Shown: piece after piece, positions 25,765-39,166 of the stretch
How positions within the stretch are numbered: the first letter of the stretch is position 1
How the letters are laid out: every line of letters starts with the position of its first letter
DNA from: Paralvinella palmiformis
Taxonomy: Eukaryota > Annelida > Polychaeta > Terebellida > Alvinellidae
NCBI GenBank assembly: GCA_025642065.1
Contig: JAODUP010000018.1
Location: 194,501-258,500 of the forward strand
Reading direction: 5' to 3'
DNA length: 64,000 bases
Notes under the pieces: model-generated
What the model was told of the DNA's origin: nothing
The model's input: only the letters and a program-made list of their open reading frames with translations
Database searches by the model: none
Translations under genes and position numbers: made by a program

Positions 25765-27009
25765 GTGAGTGCTATGTTACGTTACACAGGATCCTTCTTT
25801 TGAATGAACTGTTCAGAACGGTCTGACAGTGTGCTTCTACTGTTTATTTTTAATTATGACTTTCATCGTGGCTGTATATTATCTATAGCCACGTCACACT
25901 TGGCAAATGGGAGATTGAAGCACCGAGTATATCAGTTGGTGAAGGTGGATGTTGGCTTGGCAGTTATCTCAGTTAGTGTCTACGGTTAGAGTATTATCTA
26001 AGTTCAGAAGCATTCTGAAACGCCGATTTAATTGTATTGAGGAAAAGCATTTTAACTGTGAGGCGATCTGTGCTCTGTCTGACCAGAAGAACATCTCTAA
26101 ATTTGTTGAGGGCTCTACATTTAACATTACTTTTATAGAATGGATACCTCTATTAAATATTGAATAGCTAATATTGTATAGTTGTTAAAGGAATGATGAA
26201 GGGAACACCGCCACGTTTGGCAGTTTGGTTCATATTAATTCCTGTTACTGAAATATATGCCAGGGGTGTGTGTGTAGATCATACACCCCCATCATCTTGT
26301 TGACTCATTACGTGTTTCAACTATGTGTCTCCTAGATATGGCATGTCTGACCTGTTTTTCTGCACTTGATAACTCGTGATAAGTTGCTCAGAAATTCATA
26401 GTCTACTCGCATAATACACAGGTCAGAGAGTGAGTGAGAGAGAGAGAGAGGTGCCCCTTCAAACGGGTCCTTTTCTCTCTGAACGTCTGAACGTGAGTTC
26501 AAGTCTCTTCTCTCTCCTGACATATCTCTTTCATTATCACTTCCTTTCAAGTCTACATGTCATTCCTAGGTGAAAACTGAACAAGTCTTCTGATGTAGCT
26601 GGCTGTTAAGGTGAATCATTATCAAGCTAGCTGATAAGGGAAGGTGATAAGTAAATAAACAATAAAACACACACCAGAATAATATCACCATGCGTGTGAT
26701 CCTACAAAATATTATCAATAACAAGCGGGTGTTCTTAGGGACTATACTGTCATTCGGGATGTGATAGTTGTGTACGGAGAACTCGGTGACTGGTATATTG
26801 ATTAGATGCCTGCTTAGTGCCAGGTGTTCACACTGGAGCCAGTATGTGTGTATGTGTGCGTGTCTTTATGTGCCCGGGTCATTCAAACAAATATTGACTC
26901 TTGGCCCCTTTTGGTATGTTGGTGATAGCCACTCGAAATATAATACGCGGAAAAAACAATATTCTGAGAACTACCCTAATTCTGGTGAAAGCATCTTAGC
27001 CGGGTGATG

Positions 27010-27520
27010 TCCGGACCAGGATTAGTGCGTACCCTCCAGGCTGACTGACGTAGTGCGGGATTTCGTGGTCGATATTTTAGCCCAGTTTAGATTAGGCATT
27101 CGTTGTTTTACGTATTTCTATAAGTCATTTATTGCCCAAAATGCGACCTCTTCACCGACGTCCTTTACCTCCTGTGTTGAGCCAATATTGTCCTAGCTCA
27201 CCGGTTAATACGCCGCCGATTACATTAGGTAGCCAGAGCTTTGACAAGGTCACTTCGGTGAAATCATTGCTTGTGTTAGAGCTCAGCGTTATTGGGTTAA
27301 GTAACCGTCCGTCCGTCTGAGTGTGCGTGTGCGTGTGTGTGGCTGAGACTCGGAGGAGATTGTCCACATTACGATGAGGTGTTACTTGTTTGGTGTGGTG
27401 CCACATGTTTGCCATACATCATATGTGACTTGGTTACTAGGCACGGTTCGGTGTAGATGTGTACGTATTACTTGGAAGGAATTCTAGTCCGTCAGACACA
27501 GCGCTATTCACATGGTTGGA
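27010..27520 (+). promoter_or_regulatory. CpG-enriched stretch before the first coding exon
   Basis: CpG frequency rises here (CCGACGTCC, CACCGG, CGCCGCCG, CGTCCGTCCGTC) and falls after 27520, immediately before the ATG at 27563. This suits a TATA-less promoter or 5' UTR. A 60-codon open frame from ATG 27141 (MRPLHRRPLPPVLSQY...) crosses it and ends at 27320. It is unrecognised and may be an upstream open frame or chance. Confidence 0.35.
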
Positions 27521-27562
27521 ATATTTCTGGCCAGTTCTCCTTATTTGGAATTTACTAACACT

Positions 27563-27652
27563 ATGAAGGGAAATGTTAAAAGGAAAACGCAGTCTGCCCC
27601 CAGTCGTACTCGCCCACGAAAGCCTTCAGCAATATCTGATAACAAGAAATCT
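27563..27652 (+). CDS. Probable first coding exon of a basic-tailed protein (partial gene)
   Basis: From ATG 27563 (A at -3) the frame encodes 30 residues, starting MKGNVKRKTQSAPSRTRPRK and ending in SAISDNKKS. It then meets a strong donor, TCT|GTAAGT, at 27653; reading on gives a stop three codons later, as expected of an intron. The frame is open back to 27488, with another in-frame ATG at 27512 in poorer context. The peptide is Lys/Arg/Ser/Pro-rich and looks disordered. It ends in phase 0, matching the phase-0 start of the exon at 58584, whose first residues (RELKKVKRKRKDV) continue the basic character. The join is inferred and would span an intron of about 30.9 kb. Alternatively, this could be an internal exon starting at 27569, but the branch site TACTAAC would then be only about 10 nt from the AG, which is too close. 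Confidence 0.5.
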
Positions 27653-27775
27653 GTAAGTACCTAGGTCAATACGAGTAGTCTACCATGTCACAGTATATAT
27701 TATTTATCAACTGTATTAATTGGGTCATGTTTGTGTTTTCATCTGTGTTAAAGCTGGGGAGATACACTGCATATG

Positions 27776-27787
27776 TGTGTGTGCGTG

Positions 27788-27831
<44 letters not shown>
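27776..27831. repeat. (GT)n(AT)n microsatellite
   Basis: Short GT then about 40 nt of AT, soon after the donor at 27653. Confidence 0.95.
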
Positions 27832-27833
<2 letters not shown>

Positions 27834-28765
27834 CAGTCACTGAGTTCAGGATGAAGTGTTATCGATTTGTGCCAGGCAGCACTTTCATCATCAAAACATA
27901 CCATAACATCTATTTTTCTATTTCCCTGAGACAGATCTGTAGTGTCCCTTTATATAAACGACTTGTGTGGTGGTTTCGATGTGTCTCTAAGCTGACATCA
28001 CCGTAATACATCTTTTACAATACAGTCTGATTACCTTAAACATCTCAGTAGGCCCATATCAAGTTTATAGGACAGACCCCAGCGTGGACATTATTATTGT
28101 TGTTTAGGCCGGCCCATAACTATCACTGATCTGATCGTCCCATCTGTTGTCCAGTTAAACATTTTAGCACCTAGACTTTCTGAGATAGACATTCTGCCAT
28201 AAAAAGACTAGATTGCCCCAAATTACGGCAATAATGGCGTTTTATGTGTGTGTCAGACCACAATCACTGTCCCACAATCTGTTTGATGTGCCCTGATACC
28301 CTGATTATAATTACAGACACTCCATTTCTAGAATCTGCTTGTAAATGGACACGGGGGTTGGTCTAATCGCGGTGTGACAGCCTTGTCCCGCCGTAGTATT
28401 AACACCAGACTGTACTGTTGTTACACGTTTTGAAGTTTTTGTTCAGATTATGTATTAATGTTCTTATAATGCTCTTATAAACGATGTGTATTTGGTGGTC
28501 TTTTTAACAAGCTGGTCTAAGCTCCAATCAGAATCAATAATGTATCAAGTCATTACCTAGTACCATACTGCATAATATCCCACTTAGGCGTATATACAGA
28601 GTTGGTGATCGACTCATGCTAGGACATAAATTATGCTAATAAGTTCGGCATGCAGTTCTCCCCAACCGCACTATGACAGCAGAGTTATGGGATGCAGTGT
28701 GTCAGCATGTGTGATATGTAAAAACTGACTTGTATATTTAGTTTTATTTCTCTTACTCTCTAGAG

Positions 28766-28783
28766 CTCTCTCTCTCTCTCTCT

Positions 28784-28849
<66 letters not shown>
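28766..28849. repeat. (CT)n(CA)n microsatellite
   Basis: CT about 18 nt then CA about 65 nt, perfect. Confidence 0.97.
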
Positions 28850-28851
<2 letters not shown>

Positions 28852-30913
28852 TATTTTAGCCCAACAAACAGTGCTGATGATTCATAAAGAAAAAAATCAT
28901 ATTCAAATGCAGCATTGAATGCATTACTGAATTGTGTAATGTTAACGTTATCTCGATTGGCTTTAACATGGCCAGTGTAATGTTCTTAACAAGCAGCCAA
29001 ATGTTGTGCTAATCTTATCTGATGTAACAGTGAACAGTTCCAGGAACTGTTCATCAGTTTTGTGTAATTCTATGCCGAACAATCAGCAGATGTCCAATGA
29101 ACACTTTCCCTCCATTATATTCGTCCCGCCATTTTATAACGATGCATACCAATATTTCTGCATACCAACCTATAATATGCCGCATACACCACCACGTGAT
29201 CTCTGACAACTCGGTTATAATTTAAATGTCAACAATTTCTAGTACAACTATTGATTTAAATGTCCGCTATAGTTTCATTTTTAATTTGCCATCATGGACG
29301 ACAAAATTCCATCAAAATATGAATGTTTGGGTTGTGGACCTCATTCACTGCTCTGGGTTGTTATCGATTTCTGATACGTTTCGTTCTAATTTCTGTTCGC
29401 GATCCAACTTGGCCACAAGCTGTTTGGCCTATTCACAAATAAAATGTTAATTCTACTGTAAGTGCTTTCAGGGAAATGTCGCTGTATTGTTAATTTCATT
29501 TCAGTCTTTTTTCTATTTTTTTTTTTTTGTAAGCTAATAAGGGACTGAACCTTTGCAATGCCCTTCAGCAAATACTACAAGATGGATGACACAGAGACAA
29601 TTGAAGTATTGACTTCATTTGTCAAAACTTGTTAACTCACGGCAAAACAACTGCTACTATTTAATCATGGTAATGATGCCATTGTGATTATGTCAGAAGA
29701 AAAAAAATGAAATCTTGTATCGTTTGTAACACTTACTCTGGTAGAATTCTGAAATGAGTAATGAATTTGTCAGTGTTGGGAAACGATGAATTTCATCTTG
29801 TGTCGGTGTTTGCTGATATCTGTAGTGCGGAATTCATGATTTTAACGCATTTCCTTCACGATACATGTATTGTGCGTGCTCTTTTGAAGTAAATTTAATA
29901 TCTGAATCGGGCATCCGCATTGTAATGTTTTATCAAACTGAGACACTTAACTTTGGCATTTTAAAATTGATATGGTTATATCCGTGAAATATTTTTTCGG
30001 TGAAGGTCAACTCATTTTTATATTAATCTTGTAAAGTATGGTCATATTGTCAGAAGCATGTTTGACGTGCATAATAGGGTGTTGTGAAGAAACTTTGTTA
30101 ATATGGCGACTCCCCCTTGCGGCAAGCAGCTGTTTTCTGAGCGTAATCTTGTTGTTAGGTGGTGGAATTTTAGCTCTGATATAATGGCTTAATTAATTTC
30201 AGCTTTGTGTATTAAGCTTGGTATGTATAAATAATCTTATTCTATCATAATGTGTTATCATTTATTGACTTCACATTATTGTCAATATTTGCTTTGTTTG
30301 TGTGTGGGGGGGGGGGGATATGGTGTACTTGGAAGACACTCAAGGCAATAAATAATGTACTTAGTCTGTATTTCAGAAGTTTATTGTTATTGAACAAAAG
30401 TAGGACAATGCATTTTTTTGGTAAATATTTGTGTATAAACCAGGGAATCTCAGAAGATATTGAGTATGAGGTAATATATACTCCATAAGCAAATAATCAA
30501 CTACAGTACTGTTAAGCATATTTATGCATACATATCTTTATTTATGTATAAACCCTTTAACGGGATCTCGTAAAATATTGATCAGCTGGTTGTACTTATT
30601 TCCAGCACAAATGGATTTAAATATTGATTTAATCAAGGACAGTTCCTTAATTTATGTATAGCCTATGATATGGAAGGCATAAGCTGGTCATTACAGGATA
30701 ATATGTAGTACTATACAAGTGGAATAATGTTGATTTTTGGACGTATGTTCTGCTTTCTTCGGTAAGGCAGTAATGATATAGACCGATTGTTTACACAGAA
30801 TAGCTGTTGTATTATATGCACAATAAAGTGTATGGATTTTAGTCACTAATGATGCGTTCGGTTGTTTTGTTGTTACTTGATCATTTATGTGTATGTGAAA
30901 AGCATGTTTTCTC

Positions 30914-30938
30914 CACACACACACACACACACACACAC

Positions 30939-30969
<31 letters not shown>
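30914..30969. repeat. (CA)n(GA)n microsatellite
   Basis: CA about 25 nt then GA about 30 nt. Confidence 0.96.
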
Positions 30970-32736
30970 ATTTCCTGTCACTTCAATTAGTGCGATGACA
31001 AATGCACATTTCTTCTCTGTTGCCTAATGCCAATTGAATTGCAATAATGACCAACTATATTTGATGACAGGCAGATTGCCAGTTTGTTCAGTTCAAGCAA
31101 CGCTTCAGTGTGGCAAACAAATATTTTCGTCTGACAGCAAGCTGTTGGTAAAAACTAATGCTTTCCCATGTAAAAGCGAATAAAAACATTTCATTATTTT
31201 ACTATTGATATAGTCTATTTATATTAACACCACAAAATATTGGTTTCTGTTTAAATCAAAAGATTCCCCTGAACTAAGAACACAGTCAACATATTAACAC
31301 AGTAAATATCCAGTGCACAAAATTTAAAATTGCCCTGATTGTTCTAGCCAACAATGCTCTGTCTGGCCTGGGTTTTTTTTCCTGCAGAAGAGAAAAGTAC
31401 CTCTCGCTAATTTTAGACCATTGGATATTTGCAGTTGGAGAATAAATATAGTTTTAAGAAGAAGTATTTAACATTAACGTAGTTCCATTGCACCAAACTG
31501 TTTGCACACACACACACAACAAAAAATCAAAGCAAATACATTATTGCCTTTTTCATGAGTAATTTGAGTTACATTTAAGGCATTCCTTGTATTTCTGTGG
31601 GGAAAACATAGGTAGCATTAAAGAATATTTCTTAAATATTTTTTCTCCGTGAACTGTAATTTAATCCTGTCTAGTACAACTCGGTTATTGCAATATGCTT
31701 AGTTCTCAGTGAGCAACACGCATTATCAATGCTTATTATAGAATTGCGTTAGTCTGAATTTAAAATATAAAATTATTAGGACATTATTTTTGTGGACCAG
31801 ACTATTTATTGGATGTTCGACTGGGTGGTTCGTATTTTCTAATCCTGGATATAAACCATCGTGATGACTGGTGTCGTAGAAAATTCCTGTTTGAACATAA
31901 ATAACCACGATAGCTCCGAACGTGTCGTTGTAAATAAGCGCCATTGATTTATGCTGCGAGTTAATTAAACATTCAAAAGTTCGCATGTACCCAAATGAGA
32001 TGTTCTTCTGGTAATCTGCGTACAGGAAGCGCTGCGAATAGGGGGTAGCGCAAATAATAACTCCACTAGCTGGCGGCGAAGCTAAATTGCTTCTAGTTTT
32101 GGCCAACAATAGCCTAGCGCCATTATTCTAATATGTGCCCACAATTACGTTTCATAATCCCGACTTGTTTACAGGTTCGGTGATGTCGGATTGCTGAGCC
32201 GTGCATACGTATTCCTCCTATCAACTAGCTGCCCATATTAACAACGCGAAGTTCGCGAGGCTCGGGCGTTTCGCCTGTTATGTCGGCAGGCCATTGCGCC
32301 GACAGCGTACGACATGTATAAGCGGGACCACCGCACGAGGAAATTCCTTTCTTTTTATGCCACCGGGGAAAAAATTGTCATAAATTTCCGAACAAAAGCG
32401 CATAGATTTGCTGCCGATTGTCACGTTACGCGCCGAAACTGTACCAGGTGTATGGTTATTCGGTTGTTGTCCTCGGCCGGCAGCGCGCCCCACTCCGGGG
32501 CCAGAACGGTAATTGTGTCGCTGTGACAGCCACCAACTCATAGATCAAACTGAGGCAGATTTCAAAAACCAGATAGTAGTAACCAGCATGTTCGACGTTA
32601 ACTTGGCCGGAGACTCTCGCTGGCTGGCTGGTGGCGGACGGGGCGGGGTGGATGGATGGTTGGGTGAATGAACTTGTCGTCGTCGTTGACTTGCTAGGAG
32701 CATCGGCCTCGGAATAGCGGCTACCTATTTGATATG

Positions 32737-32781
32737 CTCTCTCTCTATCTCTCTCTGTGTGTGTGTGTGTGTGTGTGTGTG
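32737..32781. repeat. (CT)n(GT)n microsatellite
   Basis: CT with one A interruption, then GT. Confidence 0.96.
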
Positions 32782-35598
32782 ACAAATGATGGCCCGTGGC
32801 GGTGACCATTGGTCATACTTCACGTCACGAATTTAACAAGCGGCATTGACGGTGTCCCAGTTAACTTCACATTGTCGCATTAACCTTAGGGGGGGGTGAG
32901 TTGTTATGAGTAGCATTTAAATCAGCGGAATCGGAGTAAAAAAGCTTTCGTCCCCAAAACGAGGATAAGAAAGTGGCTCCCATACCGTGGTATCTCTCAC
33001 TCTACCAAAACTGTCTGGCCATGACCACATTACACATAATAAGTCAGAGCAGTTGTAAGTAGATGATGTAGTGCCAGTTTTATTATTATTAATTAGCTTG
33101 GCGTGACGCCCCACTATCGACTTTGCTAGGTGCTGGATGCTGCTACTTACCGAGTACACACCCACCCGCCCACCACCACCACCACACACACACACACACA
33201 CACACACAGACAGACACGCTGACGTAAGTAATTTATTATTGGTGGCTGCCTGCCTTACAATGAAAGGTTCACCCGGTACTCAAGATAGGGGATTTGACCC
33301 AAACCAGTTATAACTCTCTCTCCGACATCGCGTCATGGCGTCTGTCTTATTTCCACAATAGATAAACTGATCGAGATTTGTTTGTTGTCATTTACTGTGG
33401 ACTTCCGGTTTACCGGCGTCTACTCTTTCAAAAGCATCTACCTTTAAAAGATCACCTACATTTCACACACGCACGCACCCGTGTTCGTGTGTGTGTGTGT
33501 GTGTGTGACTCATATGTTGTGTTTGCTTGCAGTTTTGATATGCTGGTTTTTGGCCGCCAAATGGGTAAAGCTTCCATAAATATTGTTTTGACAAGCAAAC
33601 TGTATTCAGTTGTTTAGTTTTTGGTAAGCTCGCTTGTTTGCCAATCAACACATCCACGCCCGAATCATAGACGAGTGGGTGATGTATACCAAAACTATGA
33701 CATTCTTAAAGTAAAGAAATGATCATTTGAAACTAGATAATACGGCGAATTATTATCGAAAATTAAGTGTTCTTCAGCATATGTGTATGTGGTACTTATG
33801 GACTATAAATGCTTGTTTCCTAATATAAAATCGTTAGCACGTCTGTGGAATGTGCGTGCACCCATGAATGTTCATACACGGGTATGCATACAGCCATTCC
33901 CACCACATACGCTAATGAGACGATACTAATATATAAACTTGAAAAGTCTAACCCTGCGATGACTTGCCAAAATGATGTTACCATCATTTTAAATTATATC
34001 TTGCTATACACACTGTAAATACACATGCCCACCGAACAACAACTGTTGATGACAGCACATGTGAAGAGTCCTGGCTAAATAAATAGTCGTGCTCATTGAT
34101 TTCTGAAACTTATGTCTTTATGAGGTAGAATCGGATAGATTTATAGAAACGTAGGTGCTTGTTTATAGCTGTTATATAACGCCAGAGGTGTTATGAGTAA
34201 TGAAATAGTTCATCAACATCTGGCGTTCTGGTGTGATCAAGAAAATGACTGACGTATATAACTAATAATAATAATTGTTGTACAGTCATGCAGTATTAAA
34301 TTATTTCAGAATAAAATTACATACCTAAGTACAGCTAAAAACAATTTACAAAATATAAACGTCCTTAATATACACTGTGTGTGGGTGGGTGTTTGGGGGG
34401 GGGACTGAACTCCAACATTACACAAATCCAGTATGAACATATTTCAAGTTCTATATTAAGACTAGCTTAAAAGTCGTGGAGGGCTACTTAGGCATTTGGT
34501 TCACAACATAACTATGGGATTAGAATTCACACACACAAAAAAACGAATTTTAATGATATTCCCAATCATAGTCCCAACCAATGTCATATTCACCGCCGTT
34601 TCAGACTCATTTGTCAGATTTATTTGCGAACACACACACACAAACAAACAAACACGCATGCACACACACACACACACAGACAAACAAACACACCTTCGCT
34701 TTTATTTATATAAAAGACTAAAACTACCATTCCATATGGGTATAGCACAAGCGGTTTGCGATTTGTGTGCTTCCATATAAATAAATAAATACATTCTTTC
34801 TTATTGACAATTTTTACCTAAAAATATGGTGTACTAATCGAATTTGAAGATTACCTGCTTACAAATGGGACAACAAAATCAACTTGTCATCGCAATGGCA
34901 TATACATTTCATTTCAACGAGTATTTCGTGCTGACCAGAGAACAGTTTGCTCACATGCTGTCCTATGTGAAGGATGATCTGGCGAAGAACTGTACGTCCA
35001 GAGAGGTCCTTGGCCCAAGACGGAGTAGCACATCAAACCTTTCCGATCTACATTCCTTAGAAAACCCCTGCCTATGACGTAAAATTCGGAATTCTGCCAT
35101 CCCATTTTGTGTTCGCATTCCCACTGATCACTACACGCAGCGATCCATTGTATCGCATACGCAAATCGCACACGCAGCCGCACATATGGGATCATGCTCG
35201 TGCGTTTACATGTTTTCCATTTTTGTTGCATTCGCACATACCGCGTATATGGAATCTTAGCTTTAATCAACTGTCCTTATGAACCATGTTCTCTGCTAAC
35301 TTTCTTGTTGTTCACCTGACCGTAATGGTTTGTTAAGCAAAGTCAGATACCTTATTGCTCGTTATGTGATAACAACTGTTGATAGCCACTTGGAATGTTC
35401 ATGCCCTGTAAGTTAATCGACATGTTGAGAGTATGTATTTCTCCATTGTGTGGAGACTGTGTCAGTGAGTAATTTGTAGAGTTCGGTGCCGATCAGCCTA
35501 CTAGGGAAAATGATCAGACTGTACTCTTTTACTGGTGGATAAACGATACACAGTCGCCAACATCAGGAATTGATTCCAAGAAGTAGAGGTCTCCATTG

Positions 35599-35630
<32 letters not shown>

Positions 35631-35650
35631 GTGTGTGTGTATGTGTGTGT
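35599..35650. repeat. (CT)n(GT)n microsatellite
   Basis: Abuts the minus-strand family I SINE at 35653. Confidence 0.95.
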
Positions 35651-35652
35651 AT

Positions 35653-35757
35653 TTTACGACCACTTTTGTGCACATGATGGTTGGCTAAATGGGCCGAGCG
35701 ACCTCCAAAGGTAATGAAGCGAAGTCAAAGATGAAACAACTTTCAGATATGCGGAGG
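35653..35757 (-). mobile_element. SINE family I, headless copy on minus strand
   Basis: Read on the minus strand it gives ATCTGAAAGTTGTTTCATCT, TTTGGAGGTCGCTCGGCCCA and GTGCACAAAAGTGGTCGTAA. The tRNA-like head is missing. (GT)n lies on both sides. Confidence 0.8.
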
Positions 35758-35910
35758 AGCTCGTGTGTGTGTGTGTGTTACTCTAAAAACCTGAAACATT
35801 CACAGTATCCTAGAATTGCCAACCAACCCACAGCTATTTATCTATTAATACCCAGACCATTCTTATACCGGAGTTGGTAGCAGAATCCAGGCCTAGTATT
35901 CCTATTGTCT

Positions 35911-36013
35911 GTGGGATGTTTCATCTATCAATAAAATGCATCAGTCTGATCATCTCATTTCCCGGGCGATGAAAGTTACTGGGCTGTACTCTTTGATGTC
36001 CGCCTGAACACTC
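35911..36013 (+). mobile_element. Possible decayed relative of the 48472 element
   Basis: TGTCTGTGGGATGTTTCATC then TATCAATAAAATGCATCAGT aligns, with many mismatches, to the 48475-48535 stretch, and the segment ends near ACACTCAC. The similarity is weak at the 3' end. Confidence 0.3.
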
Positions 36014-36119
36014 ACAGCAATTATATTGGCTATGTGTTACACAGTATTGGTTTGATAGAATTTTAAATTAATTGTGTATGAAATGCAGATAAAACAATCA
36101 TTTCAGTGTCGGGGCTGTA

Positions 36120-37220
36120 AATTTTTGGGAGACCGGATATTTGAATGTTTATTGTGCCGCCGGTTCTCTACCTGTATTGTTACAAAAGGGGGAGGTTGGC
36201 GTATATCGATTCTTACTGTTAAGTGAAATCACGGTGATACACGTCGAAGGTCCTTTCTTTTGCTCGTTGTTAGCTTGTCGTGTGTTCATTCTGAGAAATC
36301 GATACTTTTAGAGATGTGGTTTGATGAAAAAAAAAACAAGAAGTCGATTCACTGGGAAAATGGATACGCCGACTCCACTGGCTGATTTTTCCCATACGTC
36401 TGTACCTTACACTTCCTCCCCCCCAGTTAACTTTCGGTCCTGTTTATCCCATATGAAAAGCAACCGATTTGATTTTCCCATCAGCCGAAACGTGTGGCTG
36501 CTTCGGCCAACCGGCGTTTGCGATGATAGTCGTTGGGTCTACCTGAGACCGACACGCATCGCTGAACGGCCCCCAATAATGCCGTCAAGTGAAGAGAGTT
36601 AATGGCCGACGGAAAGCCGGTGACAATACGCAGATGTCGCAGCGGGGAATCGGCCTCCGCTTGGATACGACTCGCATCCCATTTAATCCAATGGGGATGG
36701 GGCCATTGTTGGGAAAGGCCGGTTTTTGTCGCGGGAATAAAGCGCAAAACGTTCAGCCGCTTCAACCAGGCTGGGCGATAATAGGGTAACTGAAGCTTAC
36801 TAATGACTAAAATATATATATCGGGTGCGTTTCCGTTGAAGTGGGGGGGGGGGGGATTTTTACCTGTACTGCGTCGTGCACGTTCCTGTCACGGATGTGC
36901 CCGACAAGTTGGGACACGTTGGCCTAATCGGCGTAGAATGAAGAAGTGTCGATGTTTACCGTGTGTAAGAATGACACCTGTGCTTGTTGTGTTGAAGATG
37001 CATGCCGTCCGTTGAGGGGAAGTGGACGTTGCTAAGATGCAGGCTACATTTGCATATCGGACGACCTCACACTTCGCTACTCTCCTCCACCTGTTGGACT
37101 CAAATGAGGCGTGAGGTAAACGAACGGGGCCCCGCTGTTCATTATTCAGACTCGGGCGTGGGTCGCGCGGGGTAGAAGTGTTTCGGCCAAATAAAGATCG
37201 CTTTCCAGACAGACGGGTCG
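36120..37220. promoter_or_regulatory. CpG-dense unique block within the putative intron
   Basis: CpG content is high and there is no long microsatellite. Overlapping short open frames on both strands (36321-36602, 36481-36765, 36589-36789, 36803-37015) have no domain or exon structure. It may be a regulatory element. No specific motif cluster stands out. Confidence 0.25.
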
Positions 37221-37968
37221 TGATTTTTAGATAGGCTTCAATTCAAGTCTTTTATCACCGTCGTATCGGATCATCAGACTTCCGTGTTTATGCAACCATG
37301 TCATAGTTGGAGACGGACAGATAGACAGATAGTCGAACAGGCACACATACACACACTCACTCACGCAGACACACATCGACTGATGAAACAGTATACATAT
37401 CGGTTTGAAGCGATCTCGTGAATGGTCCAGATTCTGTTTTCGCAATTCGTGATTCTCCGTGCCAGTACATTTTTGTGCGCTGCTAAAACGCTCACTGTTT
37501 TGCAGACACACACACACACACACACACACTGCATCATTCATAAACCCAGCTGGATGTTAAACCTAATACATTTTTTGGGGACTCATTAATGCAGAGTTTA
37601 TCAATATCCGAGCCTGTATGTCACCCGAAGGTTCTACTTTGTCTTTTCAAGTGCGTGTTTCTAGGTGAAGGCCTCTTGATCAATAAATAGTTGAAAGCTT
37701 CCAAGTTGTTTAGAGTAGCGCCATAAATCATATTACCGCATGACATAGTTTTGCTATAGTATCCAATTGGCTGCGCTGCCACGGAGTCTGGCCGCCTTTA
37801 CTGCATCACAACTGGCTCCGAAGTGTATATTTAGAACGTTAAATGCTGACATTTATATTTCAACAGTTGGTCTCTTCCAGTTGGCGTTTAATGTTGGATT
37901 TTTTTTTCTTTAAAAAAATACAATAAACAAATCTCCCCCCATTAGAATGATAACTTAGTGATCATTCA

Positions 37969-38009
<41 letters not shown>

Positions 38010-38014
38010 TGTGT
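37969..38014. repeat. (CT)n(GT)n microsatellite
   Basis: CT about 24 nt, GT about 22 nt. Confidence 0.96.
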
Positions 38015-38617
38015 TTGAAGTAGTTCTCTATATGTGCAGTTGTTCATGTCTGTTACACTCTTCTTAAATAAATACAGCTATATCCTATTTTGAGTTGGTA
38101 CAGTCTGTTAGAGCTGATATCTAGGTTGCTGGGTGCAAGCCTAATTCTCTGATTGATATGGTTGCTAACTACAGCGCGCCGGTTACCAGGATATATTGAC
38201 TTGATCCGGTTACCAAACAACCACACAACCATTGATAATATTATCCCCGTTCTGTATGTATATTATAACATATCAGGTGTCCAGCTGGAAAGACTTGTAC
38301 AATAAAGGCATATTATATACATATATATTATGATGCCAAAGGACATCCCCCCAAAAGCATTGCAATCCACTTTTTTAAATTACTAATCATTTATTTTGTA
38401 GAGAATTCGTTGTGGTTTTTAAATTACTAATAGTAAATGTATTTTTTGTTATATAATATACAGGGAGGGGGCTGTTATAGTTTATTGATAACCTAAGGCT
38501 CAAGTTATAGAACCCTGTTCAAGCTCAGCGTACTAACTAAGCTGTGCAACATTCATGAACTTCATGAAACATTCATTCATTTAAAAAAAGCAAGTGAATG
38601 AGCAATAGAAAGGGGAG

Positions 38618-38620
<3 letters not shown>

Positions 38621-38653
<33 letters not shown>

Positions 38654-38778
38654 AGAGACTAGGTCAAGTAAAATATGGATCCACATGGGGAGACAGACAG
38701 TGAAATAATTGCCGTCAAAAATATTGCAGAACTGGACCATGAATTTTTGTTAATTAAAATTTTATTATCAAAGGACAT

Positions 38779-38815
<37 letters not shown>
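38621..38815. repeat. (GA)n and (CA)n pair
   Basis: GA 38621-38649 and CA 38780-38815, with unique AT-rich DNA between. Confidence 0.93.
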
Positions 38816-38818
<3 letters not shown>

Positions 38819-38983
38819 TGCAGTGCTTACTTGGGTTATGTAAACTCCATCTATAAAACTGTACCTCTAATAATTATTAATAATTGGCTATATGACGTGC
38901 ATAGGTTCATACAGATGGCGAATATTGCTCTATCAGTTTTTGTACGAGCTGCATTTACCTCACCGAGGAACAAAGGGGGCGGG

Positions 38984-39166
38984 GGGGTCCTTGGTCTAAT
39001 GATAGCTTGTTGGATCACAGCCCACTACCACCCGTGTTCGAATCTCGGCGTGGGCATATCTGAAGGGTGTTTCATCTTTAACATCGATTCATTACCGTTG
39101 GAGGTCGTTCAGCCCATTTAGCCTACCATGTACACAAAAGTGGCCGTAAAACATCGATCATCTTCA
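38984..39166 (+). mobile_element. SINE family I, near full-length copy
   Basis: The A box TGGTCTAATGA (38992-39002) has one mismatch and the B box GTTCGAATC (39036-39044) is intact. The body ends GTACACAAAAGTGGCCGTAA followed by AACATCGATCATC. It shares the head-body structure of the 49802 copy with scattered substitutions. The open frame that ends at 39121 lies partly in it and is not a gene. Confidence 0.85.

Larger units (their letters stand above)
28850..35590. other. Mostly AT-rich intronic DNA
   Basis: It contains microsatellites and one CpG patch (32040-32660) with overlapping frames on both strands and no domain. No SINE is present. Confidence 0.5.

Noticed and set aside
27924..27945. 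miR-125-like TCCCTGAGAC
   Set aside because: The sequence diverges right after the seed, with no complementary arm downstream.
33170..33225. Splice donor GAC|GTAAGT at 33222
   Set aside because: The sequence immediately upstream is a (CA)n tract, with no open exon or acceptor.
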